Of a DNA stretch of 64,000 nucleotides, positions 8,444-17,241 are shown in pieces. How positions within the stretch are numbered: the stretch's first letter is position 1; every line of letters begins with the position of its first letter. Source of the DNA: Oscillospiraceae bacterium (lineage in GTDB: Bacteria; Bacillota; Clostridia; Oscillospirales; Ruminococcaceae). The stretch covers positions 1-64,000 of the forward strand of contig WRHO01000001.1 of assembly GCA_009783205.1 (NCBI GenBank), written 5' to 3'. Made by a program: the position numbers and the translations under genes. The notes under the pieces were generated by a model, which had not been told where the DNA came from, made no database searches, and was given only the letters and a program-made list of their open reading frames with translations.

Positions 8444-9400
8444 ATGATTCTTAAACAATTCGCGGTAGGGAAAAACGACGCGGGACAAACATTAACGCGC
8501 TTTTTAACGAAACAGGGGTTGACAATCGGCGTAATAAGAAAGGCACTACGCAATAAAGACATTAAAATAAACGATAAACGCGGAAAAGCCGACGACAAAC
8601 TAATACAAAACGACAGTATAAAGGTTTTTCTCAAAGAAAACCTTTATAATGAAAAAAAAGAAGATTATAAAAGCCCAAAATTTCACGGTATATCAACGAA
8701 GCTGCAAATTATCTACGAGGACGGGAACATTCTTCTTGCGGATAAACCGGTCGGGCTTCTTTGTCACGACGGAACGGACAACCTTATAAACAGGATTAAG
8801 GCGTATCTGTACAAAAAAGGCGAGTTTAACCCCGAAAACGAAAATAGCTTTGAACCCGCCCTGTGCAATCGCATTGACCGTAACACAGGCGGCATTGTCA
8901 TAGCCGCAAAAAACGCCGAATCGTTGCGGGTTATGAACGAAAAAATAAAACAAAGGTTAATAAAAAAGCTGTATCTTTGTATTTTAACGAGCGTTCCGCA
9001 ACAAAAGGAAGCAACCCTAACCGCGTTTCTCGAAAAAGACGAAACAACAAACACGGTGAAGATTACCGCTCATAAAACGAGCGAAAATAAGACTATTGTC
9101 ACAAAATATCGTATTTTAAAAGAAAAAAACGGTTTGGCATTAGCGGAAATTGACCTTTTAACGGGGCGTACCCACCAAATCCGCGCACACATGGCTTACA
9201 TAGGTTGTCCGTTGCTCGGCGACGGAAAATACGGAAGAAATAGAATAAATAAACAATACGGGGTTACGAAACAAGCGTTGTACAGCTATAAGCTAATGTT
9301 TAGTTTTGATGACGACCAAAAAAACACCCACCTCGATTACCTGAACGGGAGGTCTTTCGAGGCGGGGGATATTTGGTTTTTAGGAATTGTCAATAAATAA
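8444..9400 (+). CDS. RluA-family 23S rRNA pseudouridine synthase
   Basis: 318 residues from the ATG at 8444, chosen because longer versions would overlap ddl. An S4-like RNA-binding segment (TLTRFLTKQGLTIGVIRKAL) is followed by the synthase domain. The catalytic Asp (about residue 145) lies in CNRIDRNTGGIVIAAK, equivalent to the HRLDxxTSG motif. The late motif LLTGRTHQIRAHMAYIGCPLLGDGKYG is intact. It probably converts uridines in 23S rRNA, but the RluC/RluD position cannot be told from sequence. It is the last gene of the operon; its final codons form one arm of a hairpin. Confidence 0.88.
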   Translation: MILKQFAVGKNDAGQTLTRFLTKQGLTIGVIRKALRNKDIKINDKRGKADDKLIQNDSIKVFLKENLYNEKKEDYKSPKFHGISTKLQIIYEDGNILLADKPVGLLCHDGTDNLINRIKAYLYKKGEFNPENENSFEPALCNRIDRNTGGIVIAAKNAESLRVMNEKIKQRLIKKLYLCILTSVPQQKEATLTAFLEKDETTNTVKITAHKTSENKTIVTKYRILKEKNGLALAEIDLLTGRTHQIRAHMAYIGCPLLGDGKYGRNRINKQYGVTKQALYSYKLMFSFDDDQKNTHLDYLNGRSFEAGDIWFLGIVNK

Positions 9401-9414
9401 AGTTGACAATTCCT
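9382..9414. terminator. hairpin between convergent rluA-type gene and purH
   Basis: Perfect 12-base arms (AGGAATTGTCAA / TTGACAATTCCT) flank a 9-base loop that holds the synthase stop codon, so one arm encodes the last residues of the protein. The hairpin sits between two convergent genes and could end both transcripts. It lacks a T-tract. Confidence 0.5.
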
Positions 9415-9423
9415 TAGAGAACA

Positions 9424-10533
9424 TTAATGATGAAAAAGACGAATCCCGGTAAACGCCATTGTCATACCGTATTTGTTACAAGCCGCTATAACATTATCGT
9501 CACGAATTGACCCGCCGGGCTGTGCAATATAAGCAACGCCGCTTCGTCGCGCACGTTCTATATTGTCGCCGAAGGGGAAAAACGCATCCGAGCCAATCGA
9601 AATACCGCTCATTGTGTCTAACCATGCGCGCTTTTCGGAATCGGTAAACGGCTCGGGCTTTTTTGTGTATAACCGCTCCCAATCGTGTTCAACCTCGCCT
9701 ATTACATAATTGTCAATCCCGTTATCAATATCTGCCGGCTTAAGTCCCGCTTTAAAGGGAAGCGAAAGAACCCTTTCGTTCTTTCGTAAGAACCAGTTGT
9801 CCGCTTTATTGCCCGCTAAACGAGTACAGTGAATCCGCGACTGTTGCCCCGCGCCGACTCCGATAACCTGTCCGTCGTAAGCATAAGCGACCGAGTTCGA
9901 TTGGGTGTATTTGAGGGTAATCAACGCGACAATTAAATCCCGCTTTGCCGAATCGGGAAGGTTTTTATTATCGGTGACAATATTCGACAGAATCGCATTG
10001 TCAATTTTTAACTCGTTGCGCCCCTGTTCAAAGGTAACGCCAAAAATCTGTCTTTGTTCAATTGCGGCGGGGATATAATCCGCGTCAATCTTTATTACAT
10101 TATACCCGCCCTTACGCTTCCCCTTGAGAATATCCAAAGCCTCGGGCGAATAGTCGGGTGCAATTACCCCGTCCGACACAAGCGGCTTTATAAATTCGGC
10201 GGTTCGAACGTCACACTTAGCGGAAAGACATATAAAATCCCCATAGCTCGACACCCTATCCGCGTCGCGCGCCTTTTCATATGCTTTAACGAGCGTTTCC
10301 GCTACTGCGGCTCCGGCGGGGGATACGTGTTTAAAGGAAGCCGCCGCCGGCATTCCACCGGTAGCCGCGCTCAGCTCCGTCACGAGTTGAATCCCGTTTA
10401 ACGCATCCATAAAATTAATATAACCGGGGTTTCCGTTTAAAACGCTAATCGGCAAATCCCCGCCTTTTTCCACGAATATACGAGAGGGCTTTTGGTTAGG
10501 GTTACACCCGTATTTTAATTGAAGCTCATTCAT
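9424..10533 (-). CDS. purH: stand-alone AICAR formyltransferase
   Basis: 369 residues. It matches only the C-terminal AICAR transformylase part of bifunctional PurH; the roughly 200-residue IMP cyclohydrolase part is absent. It transfers a formyl group from 10-formyl-THF to AICAR, the next-to-last step to IMP. Visible motifs are LKYGCNPNQKPSRIF at the N-terminus, AASFKHVSPAGAAVA with the catalytic Lys-His, YTQSNSVAYAYDGQVIGVGAGQQSRIHCTRLA, and SDAFFPFGDNIERARRSGVAYIAQPGGS. The missing step is supplied by the upstream gene at 10526-11233, whose end it overlaps by eight bases. This split is natural, not a truncation. Confidence 0.92.
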   Translation of the reverse strand: MNELQLKYGCNPNQKPSRIFVEKGGDLPISVLNGNPGYINFMDALNGIQLVTELSAATGGMPAAASFKHVSPAGAAVAETLVKAYEKARDADRVSSYGDFICLSAKCDVRTAEFIKPLVSDGVIAPDYSPEALDILKGKRKGGYNVIKIDADYIPAAIEQRQIFGVTFEQGRNELKIDNAILSNIVTDNKNLPDSAKRDLIVALITLKYTQSNSVAYAYDGQVIGVGAGQQSRIHCTRLAGNKADNWFLRKNERVLSLPFKAGLKPADIDNGIDNYVIGEVEHDWERLYTKKPEPFTDSEKRAWLDTMSGISIGSDAFFPFGDNIERARRSGVAYIAQPGGSIRDDNVIAACNKYGMTMAFTGIRLFHH

Positions 10534-11233
10534 ATTTGTTCACCACCCTGCTTTCAAATTTCCCGCTGTCTAAATCAATAAAACGGGTGAACAACGATAC
10601 TTTATTGTCGGCGTTAAGCGAAGTCCAAATATTGTTTGTTAATTCGTCAATATAATCTGTTTCGATTTCGAGCGTAACCGGCTCGCCGCAAAAACTCGGC
10701 AAGTTTTTGTCGTCGTTGCCGTAGGTGTGAATAAAATGCCCCTTCCCCGCAATCGGTGACGAATATGAATATACAAAACGACTGCACGAGTCGGGGTTGC
10801 CGCCTGCCGTTTTAGCAATTGAAAGTCTGTAATTAAATTGAACCAAATCCATAATAGCCGAAATTCTCGGGGTGTAAATCGGCGGGTCGGGTTCAAATTC
10901 AATAAACTGTAACGCCTGTTCAAAAGTTAAATGTTTTCTGTCCATTAGCTTTGCTATTCCGTCGGTCTGAACCCCGTTAGTAACAATAATCCTATAGCCG
11001 TCAACGCGGACGGGTCTGTAAATAATTAGGCTCGGGTCGCTGACCTTACTTTCGTCAAAAGCCTGTGTGCGGAGATTAACCCCGTCCTCAACGAAGATAC
11101 GGTTGCGCGAATTATCGCTCCTCCCCATTATAAAATAAGCAATGACGGCGTTATTGCCGTCGGGAGTAAGCCCCATTATAATCCCTCTGCCGGGATACGC
11201 CTGTGAAGTCAGAATGTCATTAATTTTTTCCAT
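10526..11233 (-). CDS. purO: IMP cyclohydrolase, PurO-type
   Basis: 235 residues resembling the archaeal-type IMP cyclohydrolase family and not the PurH N-domain. Features include YPGRGIIMGLTPDGNNAVIAYFIMGRS at the N-terminus and TPRISAIMDL in the middle. It closes FAICAR to IMP, the last step of purine synthesis. Its position directly before the monofunctional AICAR transformylase, with an eight-base overlap, strongly supports the role. AAGGGAG precedes the ATG. The same split arrangement occurs in other anaerobic Clostridia. Confidence 0.88.
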   Translation of the reverse strand: MEKINDILTSQAYPGRGIIMGLTPDGNNAVIAYFIMGRSDNSRNRIFVEDGVNLRTQAFDESKVSDPSLIIYRPVRVDGYRIIVTNGVQTDGIAKLMDRKHLTFEQALQFIEFEPDPPIYTPRISAIMDLVQFNYRLSIAKTAGGNPDSCSRFVYSYSSPIAGKGHFIHTYGNDDKNLPSFCGEPVTLEIETDYIDELTNNIWTSLNADNKVSLFTRFIDLDSGKFESRVVNKYE

Positions 11234-11251
11234 TTTTAATCTCCCTTTTGT

Positions 11252-11815
11252 TTATTTATTTAATAATTTAACCGCCTCGGGAAGAATCTCGCGTTCAACC
11301 GCCATTACTCTCGCTTGAAGCTTTTCCGGAGTATCGTCTTCATAAACCTCGACCGATTTTTGCATGATTATAGGGCCGCCGTCACAAACCTCGGTTACAA
11401 AATGTACCGTTGCACCCGAAACCTTAACGCCTCTTTCGAGCGCGGCCTTGTGAACCTTTATGCCGTAGAACCCCTCTCCGCAAAAGGCGGGGATTAAAGA
11501 CGGGTGTACGTTAATCATTGCGTTGGGGAACGCTTTACAGACGCAATCGGACAGTATTACCATAAACCCCGCATTGACAACAAGCTCGATATTATGAGCG
11601 GCAAGAATAGCGAGAATATCCCCGCTGAACCGCTCCCTGTCTCTATTGTATTCCGACCAATCGACTATTGCCGTTTTTATACCGTTTTCTGTGGCGCGGG
11701 TCAACGCATAGGCGTCTTTTTTTGAGGAAACGACAAGATTAATATCAATCCCCGAATCAATCAACGCTTGAAGATTTGTTCCGCCGCCCGAAACTAATAC
11801 GGCTATCTTTTTCAA
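11252..11815 (-). CDS. purN: phosphoribosylglycinamide formyltransferase
   Basis: 187 residues, normal for PurN. It transfers formate from 10-formyl-THF to GAR. It has the N-terminal phosphate loop VSGGGTNLQALID, the catalytic segment INVHPSLIPAFCGEGFYG and the following GVKVSGATVHFV with the active-site His region. The start is a TTG at 11815 after a G-rich ribosome site; no ATG keeps the N-terminal strand. It sits between purM and purO with short gaps in one operon. Confidence 0.93.
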   Translation of the reverse strand: MKKIAVLVSGGGTNLQALIDSGIDINLVVSSKKDAYALTRATENGIKTAIVDWSEYNRDRERFSGDILAILAAHNIELVVNAGFMVILSDCVCKAFPNAMINVHPSLIPAFCGEGFYGIKVHKAALERGVKVSGATVHFVTEVCDGGPIIMQKSVEVYEDDTPEKLQARVMAVEREILPEAVKLLNK

Positions 11816-11829
11816 ACTAACGCGCCCCC

Positions 11830-12870
11830 TTATACTAATACAACGCCTTCATCACCGTTGATGACCTCGCCTATAATGTGCGCTTTTACATTGTTCATTT
11901 TTAAAAGCCCGACGGCTTTATGTGCGTTTTCGGGCGCAACAGCCACAACCATGCCTATTCCCATGTTAAACGTACCGTACATATCGTTTTCGGGTATAGT
12001 CCCGCGTTCTGCAATCATGCCGAATATTTCGGGTATCTGATACGACGATTTTACAACCCGTGCGGCAACTCCGTCGGGGAGACAACGCGGAATGTTTTCA
12101 AAAAACCCGCCGCCGGTTATATGAGCGATTCCTTTTACTTCAATTTTGTCTATTAAATCTAAGACCGGCTTAACATATATTTCCGTCGGCGTTAAAAGCG
12201 TTTTTGCGAGCTTCTCGTTTAACCCCGCCCTGCTTATTATATTAAAAACCTTTCTGACTAATGAAAAGCCGTTCGAATGTACACCGCTCGAAGCGAGACC
12301 GAGTAAAGCGTCACCCGCTTTTGCTTTCTTTTCTATTAATTTAGACCTGTCGACTACGCCTACGCAAAACCCCGCCAAATCATACTCATATATGGGGCGG
12401 GATACAATTGCCGGCTCAAATACCTCCTCCATTGAGGTGGGGTGCTCCGCCGTTTCCCCGCCTACTAATGCACAGCCCGCTTCGACGCAGCCGTCGGAAA
12501 TACCTTTTACAATAGCCGCAATCATCTCGGGAATATTCTTGTCACAATGTATATAATCGAGGAAGAAGAGCGGCTTTGCCCCGCAACAGATTATATCGTT
12601 GGCACACATCGCAACGAGGTCGATTCCCACCGTATCGTGTTTATCCAACAATTGTGCGATTCTGAGCTTTGTTCCGACCCCGTCCGTTCCCGAAACGAAT
12701 ACCGGCTCCTTCATTCCCGCTAAATCGGGAATGAACAATCCGCCGAACCCCCCTATGTCTTCGGGAACACAGCTATTATGTGTTCTCCTTATATCGCCCT
12801 TCATTAGTTCTACCGCCCTGTACCCTGCGTCAATATCCACACCCGCGGCTTTATACGATTCGTTTTGCAT
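11830..12870 (-). CDS. purM: phosphoribosylformylglycinamidine cyclo-ligase (AIR synthetase)
   Basis: 346 residues, full length. It converts FGAM to AIR with ATP. Motifs include GFGGLFIPDLAGMKEPVFVS, GTDGVGTKLRIAQ, GIDLVAMCANDIICCGAKPLFFLDY, LVGGETAEHP and ITGGGFFENIPRCLP. GAGAGGAAAG precedes the ATG. It is the first purine gene after aspS, with a strong inverted repeat in the gap, and is followed by purN. Confidence 0.95.
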   Translation of the reverse strand: MQNESYKAAGVDIDAGYRAVELMKGDIRRTHNSCVPEDIGGFGGLFIPDLAGMKEPVFVSGTDGVGTKLRIAQLLDKHDTVGIDLVAMCANDIICCGAKPLFFLDYIHCDKNIPEMIAAIVKGISDGCVEAGCALVGGETAEHPTSMEEVFEPAIVSRPIYEYDLAGFCVGVVDRSKLIEKKAKAGDALLGLASSGVHSNGFSLVRKVFNIISRAGLNEKLAKTLLTPTEIYVKPVLDLIDKIEVKGIAHITGGGFFENIPRCLPDGVAARVVKSSYQIPEIFGMIAERGTIPENDMYGTFNMGIGMVVAVAPENAHKAVGLLKMNNVKAHIIGEVINGDEGVVLV

Positions 12871-12899
12871 TTGTCTTTCCTCTCTCGTTTTATTTATTT

Positions 12900-12947
12900 A
12901 TACTCCTTAACTGCAAAATCACTGCAAATTTAGCAGTTAAGGAGTAT
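12900..12947. repeat. 15-base inverted repeat spanning the aspS stop codon
   Basis: Perfect 15-base arms (ATACTCCTTAACTGC / GCAGTTAAGGAGTAT) flank an 18-base loop. The aspS stop lies in the loop and the last five aspS codons form one arm. No T-tract follows on the minus strand. It could protect or partly terminate the aspS message before purM. Confidence 0.6.
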
Positions 12948-14690
12948 AATCCCCAATTCTTCCAATTGTTTTAAATCAACCTCCGCCGGACAATCCGACA
13001 TTGGTTCGCTCGCGTCCTTCACCTTCGGAAACGCCGTTACATCGCGAAGACTTTCCGCGCCGCTTAACACCATTGCGAGCCTGTCCAAGCCGATTCCCGC
13101 GCCGCCGTGCGGCGGGCAGGCATAGCGATATGCCTCAACAAGAAAGCCGAATTTAACCCGAATTTCCTCATCGGTCAAGCCTAAAGCGGAGAACATCTTC
13201 GCCTGTAGCTCGTAATCGGTTATTCTTATTGAACCCGACAATAACTCTACGCCGTTAATAACCAAATCATACGCCTTTGCATATACCTTAGACGGGTCGT
13301 TGTCTATATATTGTAGGCTTTCATCGGTCGGACAGGTGAAGGGGTGGTGCATTGCAACAAATTCACCGTCTTCTTCTGCAAAAAACGGCATATCGGTAAT
13401 CCAGGTATAATTGTATCCGCCTTCGGGTATAATGTCAAGCTTTTCGGCTACAACCTTTCTGAGCGAGCCTAAAATCGGCAATGTCACGCTATTTTTGTCC
13501 GAAACAATAAACGCCGTATCGCCTTTTTCACAGCCGAGAGCCGCACAAAGCGCCTCTAACTCGCCGTCCTTCATAAATTTGCCGAAGGAACAAGCGGGAG
13601 AATCCGTTTCCGCCGTCCAACGAATGTACGCCAAGCCCTTACCGCCTATCCCGCGCACAAACTCGGTCAGCTTGTCTATTTCCTTACGAGTGAGCGTTCC
13701 CGCCGAATTTTTTGCGACAATTCCGCGTACAGAGCCGCCCCCCGCTTTTAAAGCCTCGCTAAACACTATAAACTCGGAATCCTTAACCGCTTCCGAAATA
13801 TCGACGATTTTCATGTCATAACGGGTGTCCGGCTTATCCGTTCCGTATAGTTCCATAGCGTTATCGTATGTCAGGCGCGGCAAAGGCAACGAAACATCAA
13901 TTCCCTTTATTTCTCGCATAATGTGTTTTATATACCCCTCAATCATTTCGAGAATATCGGGAACATCAACAAAAGACATTTCGAGGTCAATTTGGGTAAA
14001 TTCGGGTTGTCGGTCGGCGCGAAGGTCTTCGTCGCGATAACACCGCGCAAGTTGAATATACCTGTCGAAGCCGCTAATCATCAACAATTGTTTATAAATC
14101 TGCGGCGACTGTGGAAGGGCGTAGAATTTGCCGTTATGGAGGCGCGACGGTACAAGATAATCTCTCGCCCCCTCGGGTGTTGACTTAATAAGGGTAGGCG
14201 TTTCGATTTCCAAAAAACCGTTGTCATAGAAATATTCGCGGGTTGCCTTAGCGATTTCGTGTCGGGTGAGAAGATTATCCTGCAGCTCTTTTCGGCGAAG
14301 GTCAAGATACCTGTGTTTAAGGCGAAGCTCCTCCCCGACATTTGTTTTATCCGTGATTTCAAAGGGCGGGGTTTGTGCTTTAGAAAGGATTTCTATGTCG
14401 GACACAAGTATCTCGACGTTCCCCGTCGCGATTTCCTTATTCACGCTTTCCCTTTCGCGAAGCGTTCCCGCCGCCATAATGACATATTCGCTTCGTATAG
14501 CTTTTGCGGTTTGAAACAACGCGTCCGCAACGGTATCGTCAAGCACGAGTTGTACGACGCCCGTCCTGTCGCGGAGGTCGATGAATACAAGCCCGCCCTT
14601 GTCGCGGATTCGCTTTACAAATCCCCCTACCGTCACCGAGCCGCCTATTCCCTCAACCTCTCCGCAATAATGTGTTCTTTTTAACTTCAT
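12930..14690 (-). CDS. aspS: aspartyl-tRNA synthetase
   Basis: 586 residues, the bacterial-type length. An N-terminal OB-fold anticodon domain is followed by class II motifs: motif 2 in LARCYRDEDLRADRQPEFTQIDLEMSF, then the inserted GAD domain around 290-410, and motif 3 in GGAGIGLDRLAMVLSGAESLRDVTAFP. It charges tRNA-Asp, possibly also tRNA-Asn; no discrimination can be read here. The start is after an A/G-rich stretch, and a consensus promoter lies upstream. It heads the operon that continues into purM-purN-purO-purH. Confidence 0.96.
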   Translation of the reverse strand: MKLKRTHYCGEVEGIGGSVTVGGFVKRIRDKGGLVFIDLRDRTGVVQLVLDDTVADALFQTAKAIRSEYVIMAAGTLRERESVNKEIATGNVEILVSDIEILSKAQTPPFEITDKTNVGEELRLKHRYLDLRRKELQDNLLTRHEIAKATREYFYDNGFLEIETPTLIKSTPEGARDYLVPSRLHNGKFYALPQSPQIYKQLLMISGFDRYIQLARCYRDEDLRADRQPEFTQIDLEMSFVDVPDILEMIEGYIKHIMREIKGIDVSLPLPRLTYDNAMELYGTDKPDTRYDMKIVDISEAVKDSEFIVFSEALKAGGGSVRGIVAKNSAGTLTRKEIDKLTEFVRGIGGKGLAYIRWTAETDSPACSFGKFMKDGELEALCAALGCEKGDTAFIVSDKNSVTLPILGSLRKVVAEKLDIIPEGGYNYTWITDMPFFAEEDGEFVAMHHPFTCPTDESLQYIDNDPSKVYAKAYDLVINGVELLSGSIRITDYELQAKMFSALGLTDEEIRVKFGFLVEAYRYACPPHGGAGIGLDRLAMVLSGAESLRDVTAFPKVKDASEPMSDCPAEVDLKQLEELGIILLNC

Positions 14691-14731
14691 ATTACCCCTT
14701 ATAAATTAACTAAAAAATTTCGATATAATTT

Positions 14732-14760
14732 ATTCTATCATATTCCGTAAAATATTTCAA
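14732..14760 (-). promoter_or_regulatory. sigma-A promoter for aspS and the purine genes
   Basis: On the minus strand TTGAAA (14755-14760) and TAGAAT (14732-14737) are 17 bases apart, about 40 bases before the aspS ATG. It is divergent from the PilZ promoter. No purine riboswitch-like fold was seen. Confidence 0.65.
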
Positions 14761-14779
14761 GTAAAAAATTATAAATTGA

Positions 14780-14808
14780 TTGACTTTATTAAAAGTGTGT
14801 GATAAAAT
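14780..14808 (+). promoter_or_regulatory. sigma-A promoter for the PilZ gene
   Basis: TTGACT (14780-14785), a 17-base spacer and TAAAAT (14803-14808). The predicted start is near 14815, which excludes the upstream in-frame start at 14813 and supports the ATG at 14876. Confidence 0.7.
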
Positions 14809-14875
14809 ATAGGTGAAAACGAGTTTTGGTAAGTTGTTTTATGTGTTTTATATTAATTATGAGGAGGGCGGTCTC

Positions 14876-15310
14876 ATGTTAGAATTTGATAAGCGGGCAT
14901 ATAAGCGCGCAATATGTATTTGTGAAGCAGAGATAATCGGCGACAATAAAGACGAAGACAATGTAAAAATATCTGTTATTGATTTCGCGGCGGGCGGAAT
15001 AAAGTTTTTCACCGACAACTGTAAAAACGAAGAAATATATAATTCGCTCCCACCTAACGCAACACAAGAAGAAAAACCCACACCCTGTCTTACATTGGGG
15101 AGCCTCTATAAGCTCAGGCTTTTGATTAACGAGCCGGGCATTGATATAGTCGATATTGTTATAAATATAAAAATTCGTCGCGCAGATACGCGGGTCGGTG
15201 CGGACAATACGCGACATTACGGCGCGTCGTTTGAGGGGCTTACCCCGCAACAGCGTATTCACCTCGATGAAATTGTACAATATAAAAATAGGCACAAAAA
15301 CGCCGAATAG
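14876..15310 (+). CDS. PilZ-domain protein, likely c-di-GMP-binding
   Basis: 144 residues from the ATG at 14876, which has GAGGAGGGCGG before it. The start fits the PilZ pattern: an N-terminal KRAYKR arginine motif (RxxxR) followed by the DFAAGGIKF segment (D/N-x-S/A-x-x-G). A later beta strand set (LYKLRLLINEPGIDIVDI) and HYGASFEGL complete the barrel. PilZ domains bind cyclic-di-GMP and change partner activity, often in motility, adhesion or polysaccharide export. It is monocistronic with its own promoter and terminator. No partner is adjacent. Confidence 0.8.
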   Translation: MLEFDKRAYKRAICICEAEIIGDNKDEDNVKISVIDFAAGGIKFFTDNCKNEEIYNSLPPNATQEEKPTPCLTLGSLYKLRLLINEPGIDIVDIVINIKIRRADTRVGADNTRHYGASFEGLTPQQRIHLDEIVQYKNRHKNAE

Positions 15311-15331
15311 CGCGTTAATATATACTTTACT

Positions 15332-15365
15332 AAACGGGCGGGAACAATTCCGCCCGTTTTTATTT
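15332..15365 (+). terminator. intrinsic terminator after the PilZ gene
   Basis: Arms AAACGGGCGG / CCGCCCGTTT flank an 8-base loop and are followed by TTATTT. A classical Rho-independent form about 20 bases past the stop codon. Confidence 0.9.
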
Positions 15366-15374
15366 AAAAATTTT

Positions 15375-15402
15375 GGAACCTTTTACATATTAAAACGCTC
15401 TA
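15375..15402 (+). promoter_or_regulatory. possible autoregulated ECF promoter
   Basis: GGAACC (15375-15380) and CGCTCTA (15396-15402) are 15 bases apart. This resembles ECF promoters with a GGAAC -35 and CGTC-like -10. It lies about 40 bases before the ECF sigma gene, fitting self-control. Confidence 0.45.
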
Positions 15403-15444
15403 ATTAATGTAACCGGTTCAAAATACACCCGAAAGGAGGAGAGC

Positions 15445-15957
15445 ATGAATCAAAACGAATTTACAAGGCGAGTTTTAGAAGCCGAGCCCACCCTTTACCG
15501 CATATCAAAGGCTATACTTAAAAATGAGTTCGATTGTGCCGACGCGATACAGGAGGCTATTCTGAAAGCTTTTCAAAAGCTGAACTCGCTTAAGGAAGAG
15601 AAATTCTTTAAAACGTGGCTTTGCCGTATATTAATCCGCGAATGTTACCGTATTCTTAAAGCGCGCAGTGCAACGGTTCCGTTTGAGGAATATCTAAAAT
15701 CAGAGCCGACATTTGAATCGAGCGATATAGGTTTGTACAACGCAATCATGCTGCTCAACGAGAAACATCGAATTGTGGTCACGCTACACTATGTTGAGGG
15801 GTTTAAAACGACCGAGGTCGCGTCAATGTTGAAAATCCCCGAGGGGACGGTAAAAAGCAGATTATCACGCGCCAAAGCCGAACTCAAAATATTGCTTAAG
15901 GAGGAGGATTCGAATGAAAAATCAAAGATGGGACGATATATTCCCCGAAGTATCTGA
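15445..15957 (+). CDS. ECF-type RNA polymerase sigma factor
   Basis: 170 residues with sigma region 2 (LYRISKAILKNEFDCADAIQ, FKTWLCRILIRECYR) and region 4 (LLNEKHRIVVTLHYVEGFKT, then IPEGTVKSRLSRAKAELK as the -35-binding helix-turn-helix). There is no region 3, typical of ECF factors. GAAAGGAGGAGAG precedes the ATG. The anti-sigma gene overlaps its end by 44 bases, so the pair is co-translated. A GGAACC-type promoter upstream suggests autoregulation. The signal it answers to is unknown. Confidence 0.9.
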   Translation: MNQNEFTRRVLEAEPTLYRISKAILKNEFDCADAIQEAILKAFQKLNSLKEEKFFKTWLCRILIRECYRILKARSATVPFEEYLKSEPTFESSDIGLYNAIMLLNEKHRIVVTLHYVEGFKTTEVASMLKIPEGTVKSRLSRAKAELKILLKEEDSNEKSKMGRYIPRSI

Positions 15958-17155
15958 TACTTTCCACGAGCGTGTTATAAACACACTCGCGAGTCAAAAC
16001 GCAACACAACAAAAAAACATTAAGAAAGGAAATTTTAAAATTATGAAAGCAAAGACGGTAATAGCGGCGGCGGCAATTATCGCAATAATAGGCACACTTT
16101 CTGTCGGCGCGTATACTATTATAAATAACCGAAGTCCGAAATTAGCGGAGATATTTGAAGCCGACGAGCAAATGCAAGAAAAGTTAGCAGATGACGGTAT
16201 GTTACAGGAGGTCAATCTGTCGGCAACCGACAACGGCGTTACCATGGACGTTTTGCAAACGCTTGCCGACGAGAACATGGTTTATATAATGCTCAAGTTT
16301 TCGTCCGAAAACCCGCAACTGCTCGACTGCGAAAATTTCGATAATCTTTGGGAGCATATAAAAATTGAGGGATATTATAATTATGAAGAGCTTTTAAAAT
16401 TCGGTTACGACAAACGCGTTGACCTTCTCCCGGATAATGTGTTTATGAGCAGCGTCAGTTCTAATATAGTACACGATTCATATGAAACAATCACCGACGA
16501 AAACGGCAACACTATTTATCAATTCTACCACGCCATAATCATTCACAATGATTCGAGACAGGATTACAACGGCAGAGAAATTACCCTTTCCTTTGAGGAC
16601 TTAGGCGCGTGTATGAGTAAAGCCGCCGATTTTGAAACATTAATTGCGGGAAGGTGGGTTGCGTCGTGGGTTCTCGAGTATCAAGACCATACAAAAACCT
16701 TTGATAAAGGGTATCATGTTGACGTAAACGACGTTGATGTATTTGTCAAATCGGTGGAAATCTCCCCCCTTTCAATCAATATTGAAATTGACGGCGAGTC
16801 GTCAAAAACACTTCACAAGAATTTTACAGAAAGCGATACGATTGTTATTATGCCGGAGGGTGAATCTATAGCGTTAGGAAAATCTATGACGTTAGGGGAA
16901 TTTGTAGAGTCAGAAGGTTTTGAAGGCTTCGACATTATTCTGTCATATATGCACTTTATCCCCATTTTAGACAACGGCGAAGTGTTCACCTATGAAGATA
17001 TTTCCTCAATGGGTACAACTCAAATGTTCGGCGATGTTGACTTTATTTCAAAGCGAATATTGAAGACTATTCTCCCGGTTGAACGGGTTGTCGGAATCAG
17101 AGCGGAATGTCCGCTTTTCCCCGAATACAGCTTTGAATTTTCGCTTGCGGATTAG
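15914..17155 (+). CDS. DUF4179-like membrane anti-sigma factor
   Basis: 413 residues. A short cytosolic N-terminus (about 1-45) should bind the sigma factor; one membrane helix follows near 47-68 (VIAAAAIIAIIGTLSVGAYT), then a large extracellular region with DUF4179-like features (LAEIFEADEQMQEKLADDG, ATDNGVTMDVLQTLADENMV). No zinc-anti-sigma HxxxCxxC motif is seen. GGAGGA lies before the ATG, inside the sigma gene. The model is release of the sigma factor after an envelope signal acts on the outer domain; this is inferred from the family arrangement. Confidence 0.8.
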   Translation: MKNQRWDDIFPEVSDTFHERVINTLASQNATQQKNIKKGNFKIMKAKTVIAAAAIIAIIGTLSVGAYTIINNRSPKLAEIFEADEQMQEKLADDGMLQEVNLSATDNGVTMDVLQTLADENMVYIMLKFSSENPQLLDCENFDNLWEHIKIEGYYNYEELLKFGYDKRVDLLPDNVFMSSVSSNIVHDSYETITDENGNTIYQFYHAIIIHNDSRQDYNGREITLSFEDLGACMSKAADFETLIAGRWVASWVLEYQDHTKTFDKGYHVDVNDVDVFVKSVEISPLSINIEIDGESSKTLHKNFTESDTIVIMPEGESIALGKSMTLGEFVESEGFEGFDIILSYMHFIPILDNGEVFTYEDISSMGTTQMFGDVDFISKRILKTILPVERVVGIRAECPLFPEYSFEFSLAD

Positions 17156-17174
17156 ACTTTTAATGAGTATAGAT

Positions 17175-17205
17175 AAAAGCGGGAGTATAATGCTCCCGCT
17201 TTTGT
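17175..17205 (+). terminator. intrinsic terminator after the anti-sigma gene
   Basis: Arms AAAAGCGGGAG / CTCCCGCTTTT flank a 7-base loop and are followed by T-rich sequence. It separates the sigma operon from the methylase operon. Confidence 0.9.
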
Positions 17206-17241
17206 TCATAGGTGAATCGTTTGGAAACTTTTAAATAATAT

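Noticed and set aside
12900-12947. Inverted repeat as a normal intrinsic terminator of aspS
   Set aside because: It is followed by A-rich, not T-rich sequence on the minus strand, and purM follows closely on the same strand without its own clear promoter.
14691-14875. Riboswitch or T-box leader before aspS or the purine genes
   Set aside because: The aspS leader is too short after the promoter, and no T-box or purine riboswitch core was visible.
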